A stretch of 64,000 bases of DNA. Origin: Streblospio benedicti (taxonomy: Eukaryota > Annelida > Polychaeta > Spionida > Spionidae). Shown here piece by piece: positions 53,545 to 64,000 of this stretch (the first letter of the stretch is position 1; every line of letters begins with the position of its first letter). The notes below the pieces were generated by a model, which was given only the letters and a program-made list of their open reading frames with translations, did not search any database and was not told the DNA's origin. The stretch spans positions 44,801,427 through 44,865,426 of the forward strand of contig CM032660.1 in NCBI GenBank assembly GCA_019095985.1, written 5' to 3'. Position numbers and translations under genes: made by a program.

Positions 53545-56500
53545 CTACTTTGGGATACAAAGCGAACACATAAAGCACATACCACAGTATGCAGCACCCA
53601 TGATAACAAAGATCACCAGAAGAGTATACAGAGAGATGTCCTTACCAGATGATCTCAAAATTGGGGTAGCCACCCCAATACCAAAGAAGGAAGGCACAAA
53701 TGACAGCGATAAATTCAGGAAGATAACAGTGACTCCATTAATTGGCAAGGTAGTGGAGAAATGTATGACAGCCCAATCAGAGCGACCGCTAACTAAAAGT
53801 CAGAACAAATACCAATTTGGCTTCACAGAGGGTGTCCCATGCAACATGGCAAGCATGCTCCTTACTGAAAATATTGCCCATGCCAATGACCAAGGAGAAA
53901 CCATATACCTGACATTCATGTATGCGAGCAAGGCATTTGACGTAGTTGACCACGACTGTATACTGAACCACCTACATCAACAAGGCATAAGTGGGCATTT
54001 ATGGCACCTCTATGACTCACTATATACAAACATAAAAATCAGTGATCAAATGGCAAGGCGAGATATCCAAACCTGTTATAGAAATGCAAGGCATTAGGCA
54101 GGGTGCAAACACCTCAACAGGGTCATATAAGGCTCGTACCAACCCAGGTCTCAACAGACTAGACTCGACCAGCCAGCCTCAATTTGACGGGGCCACGTGG
54201 TGGCTCGATCAAGTGAGACTGGATTCAAACAGTGTTAATGTTTGTCTGTTTATATACCAGAAAGTTGGTATAGCAGCTGATTGGCCGACGGTATCATGTG
54301 ACATAGTTCAGAGGTCATTTTAGTGCCTACAAGTGTTCAAATTAATTGGTGGTTTCAGTAGCTCAGTGTTTATATAGAAAACAGGAGTTATTTACATCGC
54401 GCCCGGCCATGGCAAAAGTGTCGCCAAATGCGTTACGTTACGTCTGCCACTGAGTTGCTGATTTATTTCACGTCGCCATCATGTGACATAGTTCAGAGGT
54501 CATTTTAGTGCCGCGGTAGAGGACAGCCACAACGTAGTTTGAAAACTATAGCTAGTGTGATCCCTCCAACATTGGTTACCTAGCCTGCCAAACAAACAGG
54601 ACCACATTGGAAATAAGCATTCAAAACATGTGCTATCCTAGCATTGTGAAGAATATCAAATCAAATCAAAAATCAAATCAAATCAAAACAGCAGTAAGAG
54701 AAGTGCGCCCACGTTACTGTTTGGAGGGTTGACGTTTTAATGGACACGTTGAACGCTGCACGTTTTACGCTGGTCGTCCTGTATTCCCTGAAGCCTGCAG
54801 CCATTAACATTATTGTAAACAAGTTAGATATTTTACTGATGTTTTGAATTCTAGGCAATTTAGTATATACGTGTATTGTCCGTGTGTAAACAATGTGTCT
54901 AATGAAATAGATGGTAATCAAAATGGCATGGGATCATTTATAATACCTGGATATGGACTCCAATTGACGTTATTAAGTCGGGAAGATTCGAATCGGTGGT
55001 CAACATATCGAGCAAAGTCTACAACGGTGTGCTACCAGACCAACATACAGCTCGCAGAGCTCGCTGTACGTTGGTCTGTGTTGCGCGAGACTATCAACAG
55101 ACTGGAAGAACATGTAGACAGCCTATGTATTGTTTCGATCCCAACTGGTGCACTTATGGTAGCTGACGATCTAGTCCTTAGCTCTAAATCAAGAACAGGA
55201 CTCCAGAACCTGGTGAGCGAAGCTCAACTTGACGCTGCTAGAGAGCAATTCTGCTTCAGCGAAACAAAGACGAAGTCACTGATCATCGAAGGAAAAAAGT
55301 CAAAAGCCCCACCAGAAGCACACATCAAGTTGTATGACGCAGTCCTTGAGACTACTGAAGCGGAGACCCACCTTGGTATTGTGAGACCAAATGTAACATC
55401 AAATACAGCCACAATCAACAAGAGGATCTAAAGTGCAAGAAGAACCAGTTACAAGCTTATGGGAGCTGGACTGAGTGCACTCTCTGGTGTGGGTCCAGAA
55501 GTGGGTAAGCATATCTTCACACTATATGTCACCCCAATATTGATACATGGGCTTGAGACCCTAATACTCTCCAAGAAAGATGTAGATCTTGAAGACTACT
55601 TCAGACAGACTCTCCATTACATACAGCACCTACCCAAATCCACCGCCATCCCAGTTATCTATCTACTCCTCGGCATCCCACCCAGAGAAGCCCAAATTCA
55701 CATGCGTGTCCTATCTCTATTTGGCATGGCTGCAAGAAGAGGTGGATCTGTTGAACACTCAGTGATAGAACGGCAACTTGCCATGAAAACCTACGAGTCA
55801 AATAGTTGGGTATGGTATGTTCAGGGCCTACCCTAGAAGAGATACTGTCTCCCATGTGCGTTCTCATTACTCGAGAATCCTCCAGAGAAAGAAAGGTGGA
55901 AGAGGATAGTAAAAAGAGCCATCCTGTCACATTGGGAAGTGGAACTCAAGGAAGAGGCTAAGAAGACCACACTCTCCTTGCTGAACATCGACATCTGCAA
56001 TCTCAGTGCCTGTCACCCAGTATGGGACATCGGGACGGCAGATATACTAAGTGTAAACAAGGCTACATCAAAGGCCAAGATGCTAGTGCAGAGATACCCG
56101 TTGTTCTACAGTAGAACATCAGGCACAAATTATGGCCAGTCCTGTCCTCTCTGTAAAGCGGTGCCTGAAACACTGGAACACTTTTTGATTGAGTGCCAGA
56201 ACCTTGAGGACACAAAATCACCGCCCATGGATAAGATTTCCAAGACATTACAAGACACAGGCCTCAGTCTCCCGAGTGATGTAGTCAAACTGATCATGGA
56301 TCCCTCTCATTTCATCACTAATCTACTCATTGGCAGAATCAAACATTTAACCAGAGACTTGTGTCATGCTTTGCATAATAAACGCAGCACTGAGCTTGGT
56401 CGCTTTCAACAACATGGTAAAAACAGACAATCTAAGGGTTCCCTGTTGCTTCATCCCAGTACAACTCATACCCACGGTGCTTCCAGAAGTACTGGTGCGT

Positions 56501-56565
56501 CTACATAAACAGAGACGGAAATTAAGAAAAGAAGAAGAAAAAGAAGAAGACTAAGAAATCTTCTT
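53545..56565 (+). mobile_element. Non-LTR retrotransposon (LINE), RT to 3' end, interrupted
   Basis: Reverse transcriptase motifs in order: ATPIPKKEG, KITVTPLIGKVVEKCM, QFGFTEG, FMYASKAFDVVDHDCI, MQGIRQGA, then MVADDLVLSS. A long C-terminal part follows, with a Cys-His motif (CPLCKAVPETLEHFLIEC), and the tail is GAAGAAGAAA-rich. An endonuclease domain is not seen, so the copy is 5' truncated. About 1 kb of foreign sequence (about 54170-55130) splits the RT, and further frame changes occur near 55432 and 55835. Clade not assigned. Confidence 0.88.
54170..55130. repeat. Insertion splitting the LINE, with SINE and 35-bp direct repeat
   Basis: It lies between LINE residues ...TSTGSYKARTNPGLN and SIPTGALMVADD. 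It includes a plus-strand relative of the second SINE family (about 54350-54605: CTGCCACTGAGTTGCTGATT, GTGATCCCTCCA). A perfect 35-bp direct repeat lies at 54293-54327 and 54478-54512, and an (AATCA)n run at 54657-54688. Confidence 0.65.
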
Positions 56566-57532
56566 TTAGGTATTTTTTGAGGGAAAAATCAGTAAATTGA
56601 ATTTAATTTTTGTATCGTGGTATGTTCCTTATCTGCACTTATCAGTAAAGTTAAGCATTAGACTAGATAAACAAATGAAATATGATCAGAAGTTCTTCTA
56701 ACTCATAGATCTATTTGAAGGATACACAGTTTAGATCTAGACATTTTTAATGAATTTTTTATTTCTTTACAAATGTGAAGCACCTGCAACTGGTTTTCGT
56801 GAATTAATACAAAGAATATCAATTGATTTTTGCACTTTTCAAAACAGACGGTCATGTAGCATAGATTGTAATGGAGTATGCAGTATTTATAGTATTAGCA
56901 GGTATATATCTTCGATTATAATCCTCACGGTGTTCAATCAATCAGTTATTAGTATGTTAATGTGCGTAATCAACAGCTTTGGTGCGGTAATTGTTTACTT
57001 TTGAAATAGTTTATTTTTTATTTTTTACTGTAGGTAGTATGAATATCGGTCTTTGGCACAATTTATTTGGTCCATGTACAATGGGAATAGCTTCAGATTT
57101 CAGATTTCAGATTTATAAGCCTGCCATCTATAAAATGCTTATATAGGCTGTGTGCGAGAGTGTGAAAAAGATACACAGGGAAGGTTAGTTAGGTAGAAAG
57201 GCAACAGATAAAAGATGTTAATAAGTGCAGGATAAAAGCAGAAGGGGGATATAGGGATTAGTAGGGTATATGGCTCAAGGCTGCAACCTTATTCTTAAAG
57301 GTTGCTACTGTTAGACAGCTCCTCTGTTTTAGAAATATTTTTCTTTTAATTTTTTACTTGAATTTTTCTTTTAGAGGTATTTAACAGGACAAATTTTAAA
57401 AAATAGATTTTCAAAATCGGTTAAGTATTAGCCGATCTATCAGCAATTATATACATCTAAATTAGTTCATTTTGTGAACATTTCTAGAGTCATTTACATA
57501 GGCTATTGTAGGAATTGACCACGAGATTGGAG

Positions 57533-57592
57533 TGTCAATCGCAAAATTGAGCATGCTGACGTCTGTCAGCATGCTCAATTTTGCGATTGACA
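57533..57592. repeat. Perfect hairpin, 28-bp arms
   Basis: Arms 57533-57560 and 57565-57592 are exact complements (TGTCAATCGCAAAATTGAGC...) with a 4-base loop. Weaker pairing (ATTGACCAC / GTGGTCAAT) continues outwards. A related fragment (ATTGAACACGCTGATTGACC) is at 57874. Confidence 0.92.
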
Positions 57593-57679
57593 CGACAATC
57601 GAGTGGTCAATCACCATTCTATCATGACTAAAATCCATTTTATTTTAAAATAAATCATATTATAACATTCTCATTGCCA

Positions 57680-57743
57680 GTCAATTTCGTTTGTTTTGAG
57701 CGCGCGGAGACGTCAATTTCGTTTGTTTTGAGCGCGCGGAGGC
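57680..57743. repeat. 32-bp tandem duplication
   Basis: Two adjacent copies of GTCAATTTCGTTTGTTTTGA followed by GCGCGCGGAG, one mismatch. Confidence 0.92.
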
Positions 57744-58113
57744 GTTAGTCTAAACTGTTGCTCTCCGCTACACGGAATACGCCTTGCGTCGTCAGCGGCT
57801 GTATTGATATTGTGAGGAGTTTAGACTAGCGCCGTGGGGGTTTTTTTTGGAGCGTGTTTTCCATTGCAAAATTGAACACGCTGATTGACCAATCAGCGTG
57901 GGTTATTGGCGGTGATTTTTGCACGGAATGATAGAATGATAAATTAAGATCGATTTTCAGAGCCAGGTGAGCAAGTAATCTAGCCAATTGCTGGGTTCAA
58001 ACATTTGAGGTTGTTAAAGAAATAATGTTAATCACTCGTACTGTTATCAAAACCACTCAGTGAGATATTGGCTGATATCTCCACCCCACTCGTATAATAA
58101 CCTATTATTATCT

Positions 58114-58195
58114 CACCTCGTGTGAATTGTTAACAGTATGAGTGAGTGCTGCGAATGAGTATATTGTTAACAATCCACACAAGGTGAGATATTCT
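58114..58195. repeat. Imperfect inverted repeat around TTGTTAACA
   Basis: TATCTCACCTCGTGTGAATT and its near complement on the other side, with GAATTGTTAACAGTATGAG inside each arm. Probably a small foldback element. Confidence 0.65.
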
Positions 58196-58884
58196 CTGAT
58201 ATCCTACACCCACTCTAGTGCTTGGAATCGGACCTTCAAATGACTGTCGATTATTGCTAATTTTGACTCGGCGATTATCGATAACCATTGATACTTACTG
58301 CCATTTCAATTAGCTATATACTATAAAAGTATTCAACGGATGTTAGTTGTGTGACATCAACATGTATAAGTTATTTTGAAGAAAATATTTTGATTTGGAA
58401 TGTTTACATTTACATGCCGCCATGCTTTTACTGGTGGCACCACCAGTGGCAAGGGAACATGCTATTCCACCAACGCACGAGTGATTTTCCTGTACTGGTA
58501 TATTAATTGTTACCAATCGCATCTTGTAGCATACATCATTCATCACGGCTGCTCACAAATAAGCACCGTTTGTGCAGGTGTCATGGCGAATGATCACAAC
58601 CTTGCAGATTTTTATAAATATTTGGTTATTCCACTCAAATTTCGGAAAATACAAAACAATCGATATTTATGGAAAGTAATCGATAATCGGCGATAGTCTG
58701 CTGAACGATGATAAATTGATATATACGATAATCGTCCGAGCATTAACCCACTCATAAAATAACCTTTTATTATATAGATTCTCATAGCAAATGATATAGA
58801 TTAAATGTGTCTGAGCAAGATTGGCTTCCAGGTTGCCCAGCTTGGGCAAAAACATTAAGAATACTAAATTTATTTTTCTTTCAG

Positions 58885-58974
58885 TATTTGTGTGCCATTC
58901 ATGGCAGAACCCAATATCATCAAAGCACAAAGGACAACTTATTGCTAGCAGGAGTACAAGAAGTGCACGTGGTA
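58885..58974 (+). CDS. Weak exon candidate, plus strand
   Basis: 90 nt open in phase 0 between a good acceptor (TTTTTCTTTCAG) and a strong donor (GTAAGT). It reads YLCAIHGRTQYHQSTKDNLL then LAGVQEVHVV. No family recognised. It could belong to the plus-strand gene that includes the fibronectin type II exon, or be chance. Confidence 0.2.
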
Positions 58975-59585
58975 GTAAGTATGATATGTTTTCAATTCAA
59001 GCACCGGTAATGAAGAAATCGTTGACCTTGGCCTATTTTGTATGGATTTCTATCATGATCTATAGCCAGACTTTTGTTTACAAATACAAAACTTAAAGGG
59101 ACATGCACAGCAAATGCCTCCTTAGATAGATTGAATTAATATTTTGTTTCTGGATACACTTGGCATGTTACTCCTACTAACTAATGATTTTACAATTATT
59201 AGTATGCGTATTGATAAAATATCAATACCCATAAAAAAGTAGGCTGCCATATTGATTGTCACGTTCATATCTCCCCTGGAAAAAAGGAGCACTGCATTAT
59301 TTTGCAGCCTCTATCACCCGTGCGCCGACAGCCAAAAGCAGCTGGTCAGAAATATTTATTAACGCTGAATATTTACGGACAGGATGTTTGGGTACATTTC
59401 ATAAATCCAGTTTAATAGACTAATGATTAATTGTGAAGAAATGAAATATTGTACATCGATAATGTATATCTTCAAATGGCTCAGCAAGTACTATTTATGT
59501 GGCATAAAAGGGTGATGTGATGTGAAATTCACCTGTGCATGTCTCTTAAGTCTGGATTTACTCAAAACCAAGCTTTCATAATCAA

Positions 59586-59826
59586 CAGGGTCAGGATTAG
59601 GTAGAAAAGTGCTACTCGTCAGCAGGATGAGTATTACCCTTTGACATCTATTCGTCCTGCAGAAAACGTACTCGTCCACCTTGCACAAACTCTATACATA
59701 TGTGCCAAATTGACCAGATTTGTTACTTGTCAAAAGGACGAGTTACTAAAACTTCTTACTTGTCCTCCACAAGTTTTTACTATTAGTCTAGTCAATACAA
59801 GTGGAGGAGTGGCTTATCCTGGCTCT
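59586..59826. repeat. Dispersed repeat, AGGATTAGGTAGGAAA family (copy 3)
   Basis: GGGTCAGGATTAGGTAGAAAAG, ACTCGTCCACCTTGCACAAA and CAAAAGGACGAGTTACTAAA. The ends CAGGATTAG and TTATCCTGG are weak inverted repeats. Confidence 0.65.
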
Positions 59827-60142
59827 GATCAAGAAAAGGTATAGAATATTTTAATTTCTGCAGTATATTTTTTATCTGTTCAGACTGCACAGATACTTAT
59901 CTGTCAGGAGATGATAGGATGGGAACTTATCTGTGGCTCTTATAATCAGATTATTGAACCAACTCTGCTAGTTCTTATTTGAATGACTTAGTTTTTTTTT
60001 AAATATCCACTTGATCTGACTTCATATATCATCATTCATAACAAGGGTATTTATACAGTGACAATGCCATTTACATAAATATAAATTAACATATACATTA
60101 AGGAGACTTGCTGGAGATAAAAGAATTTGGAGGAAAAAAAAT

Positions 60143-60441
60143 CTTAAAATGTTCTTGTTTTTTTATTTTAGTATAAAAGTACATTCATTCCCTTTTTAAA
60201 AATGTATAACACTTTAAAGTTGCAGGAATGGAATTTGGTTTATGGACCATACAAAAGATCATACAAATACAATTGCAAAATTCAGTCAATGTTAATTTTG
60301 ACTGTACCGAAATTGTATACATGATCTTTTGTATGGTCCATAAACCAAAATCTATTCCCGAAACCCCTAAAGTGTTATACATTTTTAAAAAGGGAAATGC
60401 TTGTACTTTTATACTAAAATAAAAAACAAGCACATTTTAAG
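60143..60441. repeat. Foldback inverted repeat, about 140-bp arms
   Basis: Almost the whole stretch is one palindrome, from CTTAAAATGTTCTTG to CAAGCACATTTTAAG. Inner blocks such as TTTATGGACCATACAAAAGA and its complement are perfect. The loop is a few bases. Probably a foldback or MITE-type element. Confidence 0.9.
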
Positions 60442-60489
60442 AATTTTTTTATCTACAGCAAGTCTCGTTAATATATTATTTGAAACAAA

Positions 60490-60521
60490 TCGCACACACA
60501 CACGCACACGCACACGCACAG
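60490..60521. repeat. CA/CACACG microsatellite
   Basis: CGCACACACACACGCACACG and continuing. Confidence 0.9.
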
Positions 60522-61010
60522 AGTCTTGTCTATCCTGACAAATGAGGACCTACCTGTTTTTTACGCTATACATGGGGGCTCGCTGAAATAATTGAACTTT
60601 TACCTTTTTTACATCATATTGAACCCTGGGGAATATAACTTTCTCAAAAAATTGGTTCTAACACACCCTAGGCTATGTGTGCCTAAATTAAGACCTAAAT
60701 GTAAACATAGCCATCTCTTCATGAGCCTAAATTAAGTTCTCAATGTAGATAAGTGTTAAGACTCCAGGTCATTAACGCTGTTAAGCATTAGCATTCAGCC
60801 CTATACATGTACCTTTTAAAAGCAGGCGTCATTGTTTCGGTGCATTTTTAGACCGGCACATCACATAATTACATAGATGCCGGTACGAAAATGCCTGTTG
60901 GAATGACTCCGACCACATCTTATCACTTAATGCTGTGAAGCCTAATGACCAGTTCAGATTGTTATGATATGTATATATTTTAGTTGATATTCTGAAACCT
61001 CCCGCGTAAG

Positions 61011-61256
61011 GGCGATTTTTTTTGGTATATCATATTTACATTGAGCTGTTCACATATAGGCGACCAAAATCAATTACAAACTGCTAGACTGCATGCATGA
61101 GAGACCAATTTTGTTCCAGGAAATTTGCCTCGCTACGAGGCGATTTTATCTTTATCACTTACGGAGCTAAAAAATCGCCTGGAGCGATATTGCTTCGTCT
61201 CTAGGTCATCTATGTGTGAACAGCTCAATGTAAATATGATATACCGAAAAATCGCC
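61011..61256. mobile_element. MITE with GGCGATTTTT inverted ends
   Basis: 246 bp. Inverted arms of about 50 bp include GGTATATCATATTTACATTG and GAGCTGTTCACA. A second GGCGATTTT pair lies inside. No coding. Target duplication not clear. Confidence 0.8.
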
Positions 61257-61537
61257 TGTCTCTTCGTCACTAACACGATATCGCTTAATTATGTGTGAAT
61301 TTAGGTTAAGACAGGCTTAAACTGCAACCGTGCAGAAAGATGATCAAACATAGACCAGGCCTGAGCATGGGTCTAATAGATCATTATGACCAAAAGGCTT
61401 TGCATGGTGACGGTTGAGATGTAGACTGGACACCAAGGCCAGACCCTGTGAATAAGGAATAAGCAGCTACAAGTGCCTGTCCAAATAAGTTTAGAATTTG
61501 ATTTATTGATGATTGATTGTCTTCTGTTTTGTTCCAG

Positions 61538-61717
61538 AAGTTATTTACACATATGGAGGTAATTCAAATGGAGCCCCATGTGCATTTCCCTTTATGTTCT
61601 TTGGATTACTGCAATACAACTGTCTAACTCTATCTGGTACCAAGTCGTGGTGCGTAACGTCAACACTCGGCTATTTCAGGGGCCATTTCAGGTGGGGCTA
61701 TTGCAAAGTGGACTCAG
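61538..61717 (+). CDS. Fibronectin type II domain exon
   Basis: A 180-nt plus-strand exon between acceptor TTTTGTTCCAG and donor TCAG|GTATGT, phase 1 at both ends. It encodes TYGGNSNGAPCAFPFMFFG, YNCLTLSGTKSWCVTS and FRWGYCKVDS: the four cysteines, FPF and W-C / W-G-x-C pattern of a fibronectin type II (collagen-binding-type) module. The symmetric 1-1 phase is typical of shuffled extracellular domains. The rest of the gene (perhaps a receptor, protease or matrix protein) is not visible in the window. Confidence 0.85.
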
Positions 61718-61873
61718 GTATGTTTGTGATGTGTTTGTTTTTTGAACTCTTTTCCTATATGCCATTCTTTTATTCCTTTCTTAAACGTCTAGACTTTAAG
61801 ACAACAATAATATAATAATCACCAGTCATAGCACGGGCCAGCAGGTTGCTGAGCATTACTTCTCTCATTCCAT

Positions 61874-63190
61874 CAGGGCTTAACGCTAGCTAGTGCCCTG
61901 GTGTCCTGGGAACATAAAATCTATGTCACGGCACATCAAATCTTAGACTCCTGTGCCCTGATGGGCACACCATAAAAAAGTACTAGCTATTATATTTTAG
62001 TCAAAATCGACCATCATATCCACAATGTTGTACTCTCTACGGTGAAACATGCAATGTATAAAAGAAGTTTTTATGTTGATCTGATAGTTGAACTATTTTT
62101 TTAAATTTTTTTTTCATTTTAGTGTCTGCTATTTAGCTTTAAAAAGATCAGGGCACATAAAAATGAAATCAGGGCACATGGATTTGGACCGTCATGTGCC
62201 CTAGCAGGGCTTAACGTTAGTGGGTGCCCGCATGCCCGGGGCATGCAGAAGGCTCAGCCGGGCATGTAGTCAGCCTTAGTCACATGCTCGACTGGGCACC
62301 CAGAAATTGCTGGCAATATTTCATCATTCAAATGATAGGTCGATGACTTGTTTAAAGTTTAAGTCCAAAATTTAGATGAAATAATTATTTACATCATACT
62401 ATTTGCAATCCCTAATTGAAGAAATTATTACACAAAGGATAACTTTATAATAGTGGAAATCCTATGAGACAAGAGCACACTATGATTCTATTATTTTCTT
62501 AAATGTTTTGTTAAATACTTCCTTTTGAGAATGATGGGCACTGCTAAATTATCATAAAGCCTTCCTGATTGAGACGTTGAAAATGGTGTACTTACAGTAG
62601 CTTGTGAAATTGTGCTTGTCAATGATATTTACATGAATAATTTAACAAAGTTTATATGTTAATCGTCATTCTTAATTCATGACTAATTTGGTTTTTGTTT
62701 CGAAATTTCTTAGGAGTAGTATTTTATTAGGAACCTTGTTGCGTAATCATGTTTAAACAGAAGTCTTTCGATTTTGGCCTCTAAGCAAGCAAAGTCTTCA
62801 AATCCTTTTGTTTGTAAAGACAATTTGCCCTATTATTTGTCTGTCTTGTACAAGTTTTTATTCAAATCTGATTTTTCACCTCCAGATAACGTTAAAACTA
62901 AAATCTGAAAACATTGTTGATAAGATATTGAAAAACAAAAGCATTTGTTGTCCAATCGTTACAAGGTTACTATAAGTAGTATATAATTAAAGCAAGGCAC
63001 TTAATAGCTTTTTAAAACATATAAAAGTTATTTCTCATCTAACACACATGTTTTTCATTCGGACACTTAGATATGTCATTCGGGCACCCAGTAGCAGCCA
63101 CCCACATGCCCGAATGGGCACCTACTTTTAAAAGTTAACGTTAAGCCCTGCCTAGTAGGCTCGCGAAAAAAAAGTTAGTGTTAAGCCCTG
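61874..63190. mobile_element. Outer small DNA transposon, TCCAT target duplication
   Basis: Ends CAGGGCTTAACGCTAG and GTTAGTGTTAAGCCCTG are inverted. TCCAT occurs immediately before (61869-61873) and after (63191-63195). Without the inner element it is about 366 bp, with internal GGGCACA words and no ORF. CAGGG ends could fit a hAT-type element with a 5-bp target, but the superfamily is uncertain. Confidence 0.85.
62205..63150. mobile_element. Inner small DNA transposon, CCTAG target duplication
   Basis: 946 bp inserted into the outer element. Ends CAGGGCTTAACGTTAG and GTTAACGTTAAGCCCTG; CCTAG flanks it at 62200-62204 and 63151-63155. Subterminal blocks (GGGTGCCCGCATGCCCG / ATGCCCGAATGGGCACC) are inverted. 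No transposase. Decayed kin at 29280-29490. Confidence 0.87.
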
Positions 63191-63700
63191 TCCATTTGTA
63201 TAATATATTTGGACATTGTCATAAAAATGTAAACTTACAAAAACCTGACATGGTGAGCGCATAGTGATTCAATATTCAAAAGAAAAATAATATTTCCAGG
63301 TAAACTTTAATGGAACATACTGTTATTTTTTGTTTCAGTAGATTTATAATCAATTATTAATTAAATCAATTAAATTAATCAATTAAATCCATCATAGGAT
63401 ATTTTAAATGCAAATATGCATCTTTTATATACATATATGATATGTGTGCATTTACTTAGATTTACATCCGTCTAACAGGTACCTTACCTGTAAGTTGTAG
63501 ATATATCATGTATTGGTAATCTAGCTGATTCAATGCAAGGCAAACGATATATGTTAAGCAACAGACTGCAGACGTTTAAAAAGACATTTCTGTAGTACGT
63601 AGTACGCACAACGTTAAGAAGATTGACATTCTCTTATGGCTGTCGATTATTTTGTAAATAAGAGTGACTATCATCGGTGGTCACATTTGTTTGTGAGTTT

Positions 63701-63800
63701 NNNNNNNNNNNNNNNNNNNNNNNNNNNNNNNNNNNNNNNNNNNNNNNNNNNNNNNNNNNNNNNNNNNNNNNNNNNNNNNNNNNNNNNNNNNNNNNNNNNN
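63701..63800. other. Assembly gap, 100 N
   Basis: Exact 100-N run near the right edge; no recognised feature on either side. Confidence 0.99.
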
Positions 63801-64000
63801 TTAAAATATGTCCACAACTCAATATTATATGTTTCACAATTTGAAGAGAATGTAATCCACAAGTGTCTATTAAAAATGAACAGCTTTAATTGGAACTTAA
63901 ACTGACTTAACTTTATGACTGAAAACTTTGACTAACTTGCTTTATGACTGAAAACTTTGACTGCCGCAAATGACAAAACCCACTATTTATATAGGTTCAG

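Overview
This is AT-rich, intron-rich animal nuclear DNA. It probably comes from a marine mollusc, perhaps a bivalve. That guess rests on the gene set, the many TA- and TTAA-flanked non-autonomous DNA elements, a Penelope-like element, tRNA-derived SINEs, and a dispersed repeat ending in the GCTCACCTG / GTGAGCT pair that I associate with bivalve genomes. It is inference, not a sequence match. Three runs of exactly 100 N (4684-4783, 45831-45930, 63701-63800) mark scaffold gaps.

Layout. (1) 1-2923, minus strand: the 5' part of WDR47 (nemitin), three coding exons; the WD40 part lies beyond the left edge. (2) 2924-3704: a short head-to-head intergenic region, probably a shared promoter. (3) 3705-7854, plus strand: EEFSEC, the selenocysteine-specific elongation factor, in eight visible exons; at least one more is lost in the first gap. 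(4) 7855-12155: two convergent 3' UTRs. (5) About 12156-49641, minus strand: a Polycomb-like gene (Pcl; PHF1/MTF2/PHF19 family), recognised exon by exon from the Tudor end through PHD1, PHD2, the winged-helix/extended homology region, a long basic linker and the C-terminal SUZ12-binding-type domain. Its introns hold most of the mobile elements. (6) 37757-45830 and 46719-53045 are near-identical copies on either side of the second gap. Both carry the PHD1 exons, and the left copy is damaged by small indels. A haplotype-derived false duplication is the simplest reading. (7) 53545-64000: a LINE, inverted-repeat elements, a fibronectin type II exon (61538-61717, plus strand) from a different gene, and a nested pair of small DNA transposons.

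The most informative structures are: a processed retrocopy of a glycosyltransferase-like gene with a perfect 15-bp target duplication and A-rich tail (18505-19596); two TTAA-flanked piggyBac-type elements, one with its empty site preserved next door; a transposon-in-transposon pair with two different 5-bp target duplications (61874-63190); a possible two-exon 48-residue nested gene on the plus strand (13721 to 22100); and several long hairpin-forming inverted repeats. No new multi-gene system is evident. The strongest novelty candidates are the small nested gene and the uncharacterised repeat-borne ORF family at 15830-18345.
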